Below, piece by piece: positions 21,901 to 33,015 of a stretch of DNA of 64,000 bases. The translations under genes and the position numbers were made by a program. Location: assembly GCA_036245805.1 (NCBI GenBank), contig BTRK01000003.1, positions 7,502,001-7,566,000 on the forward strand. Reading direction: 5' to 3'. Under the pieces are notes generated by a model that was given only the letters and a program-made list of their open reading frames with translations, was not told the DNA's origin and ran no database searches. This DNA comes from Pristionchus mayeri. Lineage: Eukaryota; Nematoda; Chromadorea; Rhabditida; Neodiplogasteridae. Each line of letters begins with the position of its first letter. Position 1 is the stretch's first letter.

Positions 21901-23002
21901 TGTTTTAAGATAGTAGTGAAACATAAATCTTCACGCTTGCATATTTCCTCATTCTGCGACCAGCATGACCTGTTGTGCTTCAAAGAAGAGTTATAATTTG
22001 AATCTCTCATCAGTCATAGATCAGATTTGCGCTTATTTGTAGGACTCTCTGGACACTCTATCGCTGTCGATGGAGGGGCACGATCCCACGGTGGTGGTGG
22101 AGACGCTCCAGTGGATTATCGATTGTGTTGTTGATGAGGAGGAGAGCGAATTGGACACTCAGAGGAAATTCAACGAGGCCATGAACAAGAGGGGAGGAAG
22201 CACTCCGAGTACGGTGAGTGATCGAGAATTGTGATTATTGATTGGATCACTTTTCCTCTATAAATCAAAAGTGGAGATTACGGAGTGGTCTTGTGAACTG
22301 TTTGAAACGGGAGTCAACCATGCGCTTTGAGGCGAAGATCCTACCGGATGTGGTGCCCGACTCGGCGAGATTCGATACATTGGTTAGCATTTCATTTCCT
22401 TCATGTTGATTATCTTACTCTAGAACGTTTAATTGCTGGAATGAGAAGTGATTTTTTTCTTAATGTTTTCCCTTTCATTATTGTGAGAATTAGCAGATCG
22501 CAACGGCGAACGGAATGACGGAGGAAGAGGTGGCGCGAGCGACGCGCGAAGCATCCGCCTCACTCGCGGATGGCTATCCGCTTCCGGCCTCTGCCGTCGC
22601 TTCTCCTTCGGTGACCCGTGACGGAGTTCGCGTATCCGGAGAGGTCACAAGAGACAGGATTCACTGGCGGAGACCATCTTCTGCATGGCGAGGGACGATC
22701 TGAGGTAGGTCAAACTGTTCGTGGGAGAGGGCTTATTATGATCTATTTTCGCTTTCATGGAGGCGTTATTTCATGAATTTTTTCTCATGTATTTATTGTA
22801 ATTCTCTAGCTCATAATCTGCAGGTTGTTCGACATGTCCGATGTACTCAATCAGCCCACCTTAAGATTCAAGATCGAAGTTGGAGGAGTTCCAAAGGTGG
22901 GGGAAACCAGGGGTTGTTGGGTAAATTTGGTATCCCCTTATTGGGACATTGAGGGTGGGCGGCGCAAGCTGCCTGTATGAGAAGAGCAGGAAGATGGATC
23001 AG
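18938..23002 (+). pseudogene. DOP1 (dopey) homologue pseudogene, N-terminal part
   Basis: Successive exons follow the DOP1 N-terminal domain: 18938-19030 (VDKALKSYENTIDWADQISA), 19215-19308 (AKRLSQCLHPALPMG), 19546-19673 (HLKALENYKQIFDILG, LYLFAVGLFPL), 19951-20087 (IFEFYLLPLREKL, then GVLLGLEERTEFYDR), 20434-20520 (YVGPNSFYACLWRTV) and about 20612-20796 (SPSVRLPALIYVNANFDKS). Weaker exons follow at 21504-21649, 21717-21834, 22045-22213, 22496-22704 and 22825-23002. DOP1 is a large Golgi/endosome trafficking scaffold that works with MON2 and flippases. The copy is dead: exon 4 needs a frame change and has a stop near 20033, and exon 5 has TAG at 20462-20464. The remaining ~1,500 residues of the family are absent. 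It lies wholly in the rhomboid intron, same strand. Confidence 0.75.
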
Positions 23003-23426
23003 GTGAGACAAGAGGGAGAGTGCCCAGAAGGTTTAGAAAGGTTATAATTTGCATAGTGTAAAGAATAATGACTAAACGTATAACTAAATTAATGTATCAA
23101 TAGAATAAAAAATCGTTTTCTCGTCATTGTCCTAACGATTAGTGGTACTAGCACTTTTCAATTGTTGTTTCTTATATATATTCAAATTGAATAAAGTTAA
23201 TATCAATTGGTAATTAGGTTCTCATCGTTTCTCTTATTGATTTTTTTCAATCGTATTTAAATTTCGAGATGCATTGAATAAATATATTGTTGTACGTACT
23301 CGAGACCTAGTGTGTTGCGGAGTGGGCATGTGGAATGGGAGGTCGGACATTGCATCGGCAATGTCATCTACCCATTGGCTCCTGCACAGAGTGCTCAAGC
23401 TGTAATAGTAAATATTCATTTGTGTG

Positions 23427-23860
23427 TATGCACTATTGCCTCACCTGATTCTGTGTTTTATCTGATTGCCTCCCCAGGGCATATTCTCATATAGTTCTAG
23501 TGTCTTTCGGAAATAAGCATTTGGACCCATACTTGAAGCTGATCGTGATCCGCTCTCTGAAGACTAGGAGGGCTTTCTCTCTCTTCACGATGTTAAATAC
23601 ACGGGGTAAGGCAAGCGATAAATATTATTCGTGGTCAAATGTACACGTGTGTATGCGTTATTGCCTCCTCTGGGCCTGTGTTTTATCTGATTGCCTCCCC
23701 AGGGCGTACAATGATATAATTCTAGTGTATATCGGAAATAAAGAATTGTGCCCTTGCCTGCTCTTGATCTTGGTCCGCCCTCTAAAGACGTGGAGTGTCT
23801 TTTTTCTGTTCACGACGCTAAACTCGCGGAATAAGGCAATCGAAAACAACAATTTCTGAT
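23427..23860 (+). repeat. direct repeat, two ~210-bp copies
   Basis: Copies at about 23427-23640 and 23650-23860 share TGTGTTTTATCTGATTGCC, TCCCCAGGGC and TCGGAAATAA, with the same order of weaker matches. A 119-codon frame (23500-23859) crosses both copies and encodes two similar blocks (GNKHLDPYL / GNKELCPCL; LFTMLNTRGKA / LFTTLNSRNKA). No known domain. I treat it as repeat, not gene. Confidence 0.5.
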
Positions 23861-24033
23861 AAAATGAAAAGACATTGGTAAGTACAACGCGTAGGTCATA
23901 ACAATCGCATCAAATCAAGTAGACAATGACTCACATCGATTGGAGGGGGCTTCTCGCCCTTCTTCGAGCGCGGAAAGTGGTTGTGGCAGAGCCTTGACCG
24001 CTTGCCCTGTGCTTGAACGGACGCGACCTTCCC

Positions 24034-24186
24034 CTACAACGCTTGGAACTCGTCCTCGATGAGATTGAGGCGGAGCAACCACTCCCTTCTCAGCTCGGGA
24101 GTGGAAGGAATCACGCGAGTTTCGCTTGAGCGGAGTGGACAGGCGATGCATGTATACGTTGCCATGAATTGATAGCAACTTGAATC
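24034..24186 (-). other. THAP-like zinc-finger fragment
   Basis: The minus-strand frame ending in TAG at 24034-24036 reads CIACPLRSSE then STPELRREWLLRLNL. The C-x2-C start and Arg-rich Trp helix resemble the first half of a THAP domain, as in the transposase N-terminus at 9.3 kb. The second half (C-x2-H and AVP) is missing. Probably a remnant of another THAP-bearing element. Low certainty. Confidence 0.3.
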
Positions 24187-24771
24187 AATAAACACGGAAA
24201 GAGAATGAAAATGAAGACTGAAGACATGCAATGACATAAAGAATCTGCTTTATACGCCGTTAATAGCCGTAATATGCTTAATCCTGCGTTTACCTTTACA
24301 AATCAGAACACCGAAAAGGGAATACAACGTAAACTACTAAAAAAAGCGAAACTATCTAGAGAAATAACCCAATTAAACCGAAGGACCTTGGCATGGACGG
24401 ACAAAAATCAATTAGGCAAAAATACCGTTTTTTTTTTAAAATTCCCGCTCAAATACCGTAATTGTCCTATGTTTCCTAATTCACTCTCCCATAATAAATA
24501 CCATTCCCCGGCTTTGTCCATTTTCTCGTTTGAATATTTTTTTAAAATTTTTTGAAACATTTCATTAATATGACACGCCAAAGCCTCGCAAATTAAGACA
24601 AACTTGTTTTTCGACTTCCGGATCCCTTTAAATTCAATCTGGATACGGTTCACAACAATTTCATGAGATTGTGAATGAAGTAGAGGTGAATTGCGAGATT
24701 TTCCATAAACCGATTCAAGGGTTGGTAATTGATCACAGTGAGAGAGCGAAATCGAACATAAAATCGTTCTG

Positions 24772-24813
24772 CCACGCAAACTAGCCATTTCCCCCCTCTT
24801 GACGGGGTGTGCG
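24772..24813 (-). repeat. inverted repeat arm, right of DOP1 pseudogene
   Basis: Reverse complement of 17545-17588 over about 40 bases, with the core CCCCCCTCTTGACGGGGTG. See the left arm. Flanking bases do not match beyond the core. Confidence 0.45.
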
Positions 24814-25439
24814 CACCAGTCAAGTGTTGGTTCTTCGTGGTTTCTATTAACACATAGCTATCGTGAAACACAGGTGTGGCAGGATTGTTTTTTTTGCTAA
24901 AAAAAGTAACGCTACTGCATATTTTGAATTTTATCCTTAAAGATCTAAGATGAACCATCGCCGTCTCAGATTAGGGATGTCTTCGCAACTAATGGCTGTC
25001 TTCGTTCTGTGTTTGTTCAGTGTTCTCTCTCGCAGATCCGACCGACGCGAGATCACGCTGAATGAACAGAATCATGCATTTCTCTTGCAGAGCGCCGCAA
25101 TGACCAATTTTGAATTTTCGTTTCAAAAAATTTTTTTAAATCAACCACCCCTTCAAGCAATACAGTGTCTCATTCTCTCAGTGTCTGTGAGTAGACGAGC
25201 GAAAATGTTAGGTGGTGCAGGGAAAATGATCAAATGTTCAAAGACCAAAAATCTCCTTCAGATACGCCTTCGTCCACATCGGCATCTACCACATCGTATT
25301 CAATGTCCTCACTCAGCTGATTCTCGGAATCCCGCTGGAACTCGTGCACCAGTGGAGGACCATTCTCGTGTATATCGGAGGAATCATCTCGGGTGAGTGG
25401 CATATTAGGAGAAATATCTAGCTTAGAATGACAAGACCG

Positions 25440-26514
25440 GAACGAGACCGGTCGTGGTTGGAGGAGCAGTTTTACTTCATTACTACCGTCTTGGCCGATC
25501 CGTGAAGGAGGCCCACTCTGCCCTGGCCCAGCCGGAAGGAGCTGACGCCCCTTCCATACCCTTCTGCTAAAAGTGGTTCTCCCGCTTCAAGAAAGGGGAG
25601 TTTGGTCTCGATGATCAACCCCGCTCTGGACGCCCTCCCTCCCTCGATCAGCCTATCGTTCTCCGCACACTGAGGCGCAAGCCCAAGGCCAGTGTGCGTG
25701 AGTTGAAGAAGGATACTGGTACTCCCGGATCAACGGTGTCCGATATCCTCCATCGATCTGGGAAGAAGCCGAAACTCCCACAAGTGATTCCCCATGACCT
25801 CTCCCCCGAACAGCTGAAAAATCGTGTTCAAGTCTGTCGGGAATTACTCCATCGTAGATCCAATCTTCGATGGGTCAATTCCATCATCGCTACAGATGAG
25901 AAGTGGATCACGTACCATAACCCTGTGAGGAGACTGCAATGGGTGGATGCAGATGAGAAGCCCACGCCCGTCCCGAAGAAGGAAGAGCACGGAAAGAAGG
26001 AACTCCTCTGCTTCTTCTTCTCAGTGCTCGGTCCCATCTACTGGGAGATCCTCGCCCCTGGCACCAGCATCAATGCCGACCTCTTCTCTGAACAACTGGA
26101 AGATGTCACGATCAGAGTCCCTCCCAGACTCCTGAACCAGGGCAAAATTCTTCTTCTGATGGACAATGCTCGCCCACATCGAGCGAAGATGACCCAGAAG
26201 AAAATGGACGAGCTGAAGATCGAGAGGATTCCCCATCCACCGTATTCCCCGGATCTCTCCCCATGCGACTACCACTGCTTCCGCTCTCTCTCTGACTTCT
26301 GCAAAGGAAAGAAGTTCAAGAATCGAGATGAAGTTGTGAGGGCTTTCGTGAACTGGGCGGTCTCGAAGAAACCCGCATTCTGGAAGAGAGGAATCGAGAC
26401 CCTGCCCAATCGCTGGAGGGAGGTAGTGAGAAAAAAGGGGGCATACATTGGTCACTGAGAATTGTAAAGCATTGAATAAAAAATAAAAACAAAAAATTAT
26501 ACGAACTTTCCGGA
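25440..26514 (+). mobile_element. mariner-family DNA transposon, degenerate
   Basis: The element follows the rhomboid exon at 25392 by about 50 bp. Its right end, GTATAATTTTTTG...CGAACTTTCCGGACACCCCA ahead of ATATA, looks like a mariner terminal repeat (26495-26514) with a TA target. The expected left partner, read as TGGGGTGTCCGGAAAG, is not present near 25395-25440, so the 5' end is truncated or rearranged. Confidence 0.75.
25571..26458 (+). CDS. mariner transposase, with nonsense codon in the N-terminal domain
   Basis: The frame encodes KWFSRFKKGEFGLDDQPRSG (end of the DNA-binding region), then the D,D34D catalytic domain: ATDEKWI, MDNARPHRA and PPYSPDLSPCDYHCF, ending in a GH at the TGA of 26456-26458. 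Upstream, in the same frame, LLHYYRLGRSVKEAHSALA (25480-25530) is the helix-turn-helix part, but a TAA at 25568-25570 interrupts before KWF. All three catalytic Asp are present. It would cut and paste its own element at TA sites, but as read it is inactive without the first domain. Confidence 0.85.
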   Translation, partial: KWFSRFKKGEFGLDDQPRSGRPPSLDQPIVLRTLRRKPKASVRELKKDTGTPGSTVSDILHRSGKKPKLPQVIPHDLSPEQLKNRVQVCRELLHRRSNLRWVNSIIATDEKWITYHNPVRRLQWVDADEKPTPVPKKEEHGKKELLCFFFSVLGPIYWEILAPGTSINADLFSEQLEDVTIRVPPRLLNQGKILLLMDNARPHRAKMTQKKMDELKIERIPHPPYSPDLSPCDYHCFRSLSDFCKGKKFKNRDEVVRAFVNWAVSKKPAFWKRGIETLPNRWREVVRKKGAYIGH

Positions 26515-26545
26515 CACCCCAATATATGCAAGTGCGCTCACCTGA

Positions 26546-28940
26546 TTGTCGATATCAGTTCTGACTCTTTCCTCGCCACTCTCACTGAGCGTGCTTTGTA
26601 GTTGCACAGTGAAGAATTCTTTTGAATCACGACCGATCTGAAAATAAAGTATTGAAAGAGTATTTGGATACTTCGCCGAAAACATTTTCGGTCCCGGGAT
26701 TATTGTTCTACGATGCTCCGTGGAATGAAAAAAATGATATTTTCATGGTTACTCCTAAAGACTCCTAAGCCTGTATTGGTAGACCAACTCCTTTGATCAT
26801 ATTATTATTTCATCACTTGTCCAAGCATTTTTACGCTGGCAATACGCTGGCCATATTTTTTGTGACAAATGTGAACGGGATAATATCAAAATAAACTGTA
26901 AACATTGCATCAGATGTTTTTGTTGTGTCTAGCATACATACCGTAGAAAGTTTCTCCTCCAGTCCTTGGAGAACGAGCAGGAGGAAATCGTTCGTGTCCT
27001 GAAATGTGGAATTTGAGATTTAATTATTATAAAAAAAACGTACGTGCTGGGAGAATGCACTGCATTCGCTCTCATTGGAAAATTCAGATCTCATTGTCCT
27101 CAATATCTGTAAAATCTCATTAAAAATCTAATAAGTCTTGGGATTGAGATTGGGAAGTTCAGGGGGTCAATCAGTTAGTTTTTGCCAAATCAGCTTGCCT
27201 TCGACAGTAAATATATTTACATTGCTGAACAGCATACTAAAGTGCGCGGACCTGGCACAATGCAACAACAATTTTAGGTACCGTTCTTTGCGGAGCTTGA
27301 TCTGGAGCTCATCTAGTCCGTGCTGTTTACAGTGATTTTGAAGGCGAAGAGTCAGGTGGTGTTTGATAAGAGAACGAATGGATGTGTTCGAGATATCGAG
27401 AATCTGGGTCATCTTCGTGCTGTTTCGAATCTCTTTCGCTAGCGATCTCGGTTCTTAGGAGAGGAAACAGAGACCGATTTCCCTATGGTCGGATGCAACT
27501 TGTCAGTATCAAGCTTTTAGTACATGATAACAGTATTGGATGCACGCGACTTGTGAACGCAGAGTCAATGAGCGATGTCACACTGTCATTGTACATGTCC
27601 AGAATGCGGATTGGATGCTAATAGAAATCGCCATTTCTAGATGACTTGACAAACTGATATGAATCCTTGAATAGTAAGAGACTACTGGCCACTCTACATG
27701 ACGATAGAGGTCGCGCATATCGCATTGCATTGGGCCGCGAGGCCACATAAAGATGAAATCTGTTCAGGTAACTTTGGCGCACCCTGTAGCCCTAATCTTA
27801 GGTAGATCTATGCCGTGGTTATGATAGCATCAACATTTTTTTTTGCATTTTTTCCTTTTCTCATCCTTAAAGGGGTGCTCCGGGGAATATCTGACCAACC
27901 GTACTGACCAAGCAGATGTTGTAGAGCACACTCACCCGATCAGAAATCACTTTGTACGAAGTTCCACAGACGTCTACGAGGCTATTTGCATACGTTCAAA
28001 GTTCATTGACAGCGCAGGGTCTTTTGGTTCAGTAATGTTTCACTCGTTCTACATATGCTTCGTATCTTTACTGGGGTAAATGCGCTACAGTTTCCCATTG
28101 AGAGCGCAGAATTTTACGTGGTGAGACCCCCAAACATTCATTCGCCGGAGCACTCATATAAATAATTTCTCAAAGTAATTCGCATGACGTTCGAGGTAAT
28201 TTAATCGATCGCCGTTTCGTATAACACAACATGAATTATGCCTTTATTAGAAATTAACCTCTATCAGGTGGTTGGGTTTGATCGGATCCTCAATTGGTGT
28301 GGACCATGTATGCTCCATCTCTTCGAAAATGCTGTAACATGATTATTTCAAGTATGCATCTAACTTATAGATTGCACTACAAAATGTACTCTTTTTATAA
28401 TTCAGAAGCCACATTAAGCAGAGTATTTCTTCTATTGTTTACATTTCTACTCTTATTCTGCTCATAATATTGTGGTAAACCCTTCCTTACTCGTTCACTG
28501 ATCGAATAAGCCGCATAAAATCAGTGTCGTCGCTCTGTGGCGTGCCATCGCAGCATACTTGCACTGCTCTCCTCACGTCCTTGAGGGACTAAAAATGGAC
28601 GAGTTACCGAGTTTATGTTTCCAATTACGAACAAATGATGGCAGCGTTCAAATTCAGGTTCTGCTCTCCCTTGTACCATTACGTAAAATGCGCAAGAAGA
28701 CGTGTATGTTCACTAGGCACTAGGTCGGATGAGAACTCTGGTTCCCAAAATGTCAACAAAGCATCTGTGAAAGTAATACAGACTCATTCGACGGTTCTCA
28801 TCACGAATTGAAAATTATAGAAATACTTAAACAGAAAATCATACGTACGTGGAGAGCCTGCAAAGCAGTGCCAATGTAGCAGGTTGATCCGAGGTTCTTC
28901 ACTCCTCGAGGAAGGGCAGTACGGCTGATGGTCACCTCAA
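26546..28940 (-). pseudogene. USP-type ubiquitin hydrolase fragment
   Basis: Minus-strand exons: about 28940-28846 (GVKNLGSTCYIGTALQALH, the catalytic Cys box), 28600-28499 (DVRRAVQVCCDGTPQSDDTD), 28345-28258 (EEMEHTWSTPIEDPIKP), 27105-27043 (MRSEFSNESECSAFSQH), 26999-26941 (QDTNDFLLLVLQGLEEKLS, the conserved QQD box) and 26638-26546 (IGRDSKEFFTVQLQSTL). This is the N-terminal half of a USP catalytic domain, a cysteine protease that removes ubiquitin. The Cys box has Ser for the usual Asn after LG. The exons carrying the zinc-ribbon and the His box are missing; the mariner begins directly beyond. A truncated copy, probably non-functional, opposite in strand to the host rhomboid intron. Confidence 0.6.
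27871..28157. mobile_element. TTAA MITE, 287 bp, copy 1
   Basis: Starts AGGGGTGCTCCGGGGAAT after TTAA (27867-27870) and ends ATTCATTCGCCGGAGCACTCAT before ATAA, so the ends are inverted (GTGCTCCGG.GAAT). The first ~150 bp match, in inverse orientation, the right end of the P2X7-C-like repeats (13820-13983, 38440-38604). The whole matches 41585-41871, of the same length. Confidence 0.7.
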
Positions 28941-29126
28941 AAATGTTGAATGAAACTACGCATGTGCTAATCAATACGTTCATAGCTTAATGAACTGTCA
29001 TTTGTTCGCCAATCAACAAAATAAGTTTTCAAAGTCTCCTATAACTGCTATAGGATTTCCTATAACATTTCCTTGTGCATGCTACTCAGCGCACCTGAAA
29101 AGGTATTCCTAGACTGCAGTTATGCT

Positions 29127-32100
29127 TCACTGAATTTCCTTATTTTTCCACTGAATATTGCACTCAAAAATAATTAAATTGGAAACCTCGTCCTTCTCTC
29201 CCTTTCCGATTGTTTCGTCTTCCTCCTCCTCTTCTTCGTATTCTTCTTCTTCTTCCTCCTTTTTTCCTTCTTCTTTCTCTTCGTCAAGGCTCGGTTGAGT
29301 AACTTGGATCCGAGGCAGATTCGAGTCATCATTCTCTTGATCGCCTCTTGCTGGCTTCTTCTTGCACCCATGTTTCATAATCTCCTTCTCCCTCAGCTTC
29401 CGTTCCTTCTCTCCCTTCTTCCATTCCTCATATGCATCGAGCTGTTCCTCTGTGGGTGCGAATCTCCTGAGCGCCGTATACACAAACGCCAGAATTAAGA
29501 CCGTGGAAAGGACGAGGGAAACGAAGTGGGTACCAAGAGAGGTCCACATGTAGTCCTGCAAAGGCGCAACTCTCTATCTCTATCTGTTTCTCTCTCTCTC
29601 GCTCTTCATATTAGGAATGGCTTCGCAAGAAAGGCTCTCTTCCTTCTGCGTACTCTCTCACCGGACAGAGTGGTGAGAAAGTGTGCAGCACGAAGATACA
29701 TTCTTGCGAAGCCATCATATCGAATTTCTTCACCCTCTCCCCGGGCTAATTTTCTACGGCAAAGTGAAAATCGAATCTTGAGGGGCAAGAAAAGACCAGG
29801 TTAAATGTGTTAGTAATTTGTTGCCTACACGGATTAAAGACAGAAATGTTTAATTAACGAATTGACGCATACCTAACGCATAGCCGAGAAATGATATGTT
29901 CATAGCAATATGCGCTTCGAGCAATGGTCTCGCTCTCTCCAAACCGCACACTCTCTCATCGGGTAGAGATGCAAGAGAACATGCAAATCGAGGAGAGTCA
30001 GACCATTACTCTGAGCTTTTGCGGAAATCCGAAAGAATATCCGTGATCAGAAGCGGATGAGACAAATATGAAGAGGCTTATGACCAGCATGAGTGAATGC
30101 GGATAATAAATATAGCGATAGTCCTGACATCCCCTAATATGCATGTGGTCGATTTGCAGAAAAGCATCCCTGTTAATTATGAGTGTCAGCTACGCTTTTC
30201 TGGAGAGAAGATAAAGAACGCTGTGTCGCTGATCAGGCAGATAAGAGAACACACGTATTTAGGAGGATAGCGCGCATCGCAAATTCATCCCTATCTCAGG
30301 TAATAGCAACTCACGGCGCTTATTTCGACATTTTCCTCGCGACCCACGTAACCCATATGGGCATATTGGTAGGCATCGGAAAAGAGTAGGCCTTCCTGCA
30401 GTCTTCCTGGGGTGATCTGAGCGAGCTGCAGGACAATATCAGCTGCTCCTAAATGGAACCTTTTAAAGGCTTTCAGTTCGTGGCTAATATATATCGAGAA
30501 ACGGTCGCACGGTTTCTCGCTTCTCAACCAGCTGCGAGAGTGCGAGAAATTAAGTGGCAGTGGTATCGATTTTGGAAATTTTGAGTAGAATTACCAGTGA
30601 GCAGCATCTGCTTGGCCTCGTAGATGTTGAGATCGTACGGGATGATCTCGAACTCCTCACCCATCACATCCATTACAGATTTGAAGTACTGGACTTCGTA
30701 GCCCACTCGATCGCCTAAAAAAAAACCTAACTAACAGGTTGAATACGCACGTAACCATCATTCTGCAAATTCTGCCAGTTGAGTTATGATAGAGTGCTGC
30801 TATCCAGAATGAACGTTAAAACTGGATTTTTCGATCCAGTTACAGGGAAGGAATAGCAATCAACGATTTTCTTATTTTTTGCTTGCTCACTAGCTTGTCC
30901 GGCCGGTGAAAGAGCACTCAAAATGAAGAAGGGTCGTCAGTTCTACTAATGCTTCGTATTCTACCAATATTATCTAGCGAAATGAAGTAATAAATAAAGA
31001 GAACTCACAATGCACGTTCCAGCATCCGGGGGTGAACCGCACCTGGTTCCCCGTGCGCATCCAGGACGCAACCTTGATCTTCTTCTTGCCCATCTCGGGG
31101 TGGTATGGGAATGAAGTGGAAAGGTAAAAGTCCTAGTCGCGCCCGGATGGCACACCTCGTTTGTTTGCATTGATGAAATTGTAGGAGATGGGTGTCGGGT
31201 TTCTTTATCATTTGGCAGTAGGGTTCTTTTATTGGAACGCTTTTTCAGTCATCTTTCAGGGCCCTATAGAATTTGATCTGAGTGAAGATCAGGAGTGGGA
31301 TTCCACTTCTATAATAAAATGTCAGGGTGGAAAGTTCAAATAAGAATTCCCGCAATTGCCCATCTTGGATCTATGTAGAGCAGGCGACTTGAAAATTGAC
31401 AAGTGATGTGTACAATAGTTTTACACCTCGTTTCCCAAGTTTCTAGCTCTGCTGGGTGAAGAGATACGAAATTGCGTGTATTCGAATTTGAACTTTTGCA
31501 CCCACGACATTTCCACTGAACGACGCACGCGAAACTTCACCTAAAATTTAACAACAACGAAATGAACAAAGACGGTCATAAAGAAACATTTATTTTCACT
31601 TTTGATAAATCTAGGGCATTTTTTATTGTGTCTTACCGAAAAACACTTTGTGGGTGTAGCCAAGTGATGTGTTCGAGTGGGAGCAACATTCAAAGATTCT
31701 CTATCGCATTATTAATATAAGAATAACAAGCAAAATCAAGCATCGGTTTAAATGAAAAAAAGCTTCTCGTACTTTTACTTTATCTTAATCTCGTACTCTC
31801 AAATATATTTTTGCACATATACTAGATTTCAATACTAGATTTCACTCCTTTTTTAATGCTTAATAATGCTTGTTATCATGATGAACAACGAGCTGAACTT
31901 GAGGAAGTAAACTGTCTTTATCGAATAGATCTTTTCCGGGGCCACGGGACGGCTAAATCAAAGGCGTCGAAGAAAATTAGGCAATTGGGGCGGCGTCCCT
32001 TTTGTTTTGGCGGCCGCTGCAATATTTTTATGAGATTGACTATGAATAAACACAGCGAAATAGGTCGATTCCCCCTATTGCATAATTTTGTAATATTTTC

Positions 32101-32287
32101 GGCTTGTTTCAGGTTCGCTAAATAGCTGTCGATCTGAAAATCTATTTGGAACATCCACGAACATCCAAACCGAAAACGTGCTACCATTAGAAAAATTACA
32201 CAAAAAGTGAACTTATTCAAAATATTCATACTTAATAGCAAGAGCATAGGCAACGAGAAGGACGAAGAGAAGGATTTGACGGAGCAT
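29127..32287 (-). CDS. ionotropic-receptor-like protein: ligand-binding half + one TM + acidic tail
   Basis: Exon 1 (32287-32232) encodes a signal peptide, MLRQILLFVLLVAYALAI. Phase-consistent exons follow: 31132-31009 (KKKIKVASWMRTG...FTPGCWNVHC), 30714-30595 (DRVGYEVQYFKSVMDVMG, IIPYDLNIYEA), 30448-30315 (GAADIVLQLAQITPGRLQEG, SDAYQY) and 29555-29127 (YMWTSLGTHFVSLVLSTVLI, RRFAPTEEQLDAYEEW). 'GY...L...' followed by 'GAAD......T..R......SD.Y' is the S1 lobe pattern of ionotropic glutamate-type receptors (ligand-gated channels). The last exon has one helix, then a Lys-rich segment and a long Glu run, and stops. The pore, S2 and last TM are absent. Exon 1 and exon 2 phases disagree, so an exon between them is missed or lost. 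Truncated receptor gene or pseudogene; family call is moderate. Confidence 0.5.
29617..29723. mobile_element. short hairpin MITE
   Basis: The left arm ATGGCTTCGCAAGAAAGG is matched by the right arm CATTCTTGCGAAGCCATCAT in inverse. The interior GTACTCTCTCACC / GGTGAGAAAGTGTGC also pairs. About 107 bp. It sits just right of the last receptor exon (intron). Confidence 0.6.
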
Positions 32288-33015
32288 TTCGTGCGAACTG
32301 ACTGGTTGCATACATTGCTGCAGCGGTTTCTTTTATACCACATCGAATGACCCCGGTCACACTATGCGCGAGAGTGATTTGGAAAGAATTTTCAATGCTG
32401 GCCCATTTACGATACACCGAGAGAAGGTGAGTGAGAGAGAGAATAGATATAACAGAGAGAGTCCATTGTGGCCTCCTTTCCTAATGGAGAGTGAAAGTCC
32501 GTCACAGTTTCGACCAAATCGTTCGCCAAATGGGTATCGCTTGCTGTACACATAACCTGACGCGCGGAAACGATTTTCGTGCGTTTGGAATACAAATACC
32601 GTATGTTAAAAATGGTTATTTGGGTGAATTCAGAAGGTATATGTTGCAGAAATATAAGTCGCGGCTTCACCGCCCGCCTCAACGCAGCCCTTGCAAAAGT
32701 GGCGCTATCATATACGAACGAACGTGGGCGATACGATCCCCCCATGCAGGCATGTTATGCTACCTTTCTCTTGATTGCTCACTATCGTGTCTGATCACCA
32801 TTTCATCCCAAATATTTTCGCCTATAGACAAGCCTATGCAGGTTAATTTTCTAAGAAATGGTCTCATTATGTGAGCTCTCTTTCCGGCAAGCCGAGTAAA
32901 CGAGTGTTTATAATAAAGATAGCCCAGAATAGCATCGCTCGCACAAAGTGCCGCAACGACTACGAATATACCGTTCAAAACTATGCATTTCTTATAAATT
33001 CATTCCTACTTGCAG

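Noticed and set aside
25828..26531. Minus-strand ORFs of 69-144 codons over the mariner
   Set aside because: Antisense to the transposase with its D,D34D motifs; no independent domain.
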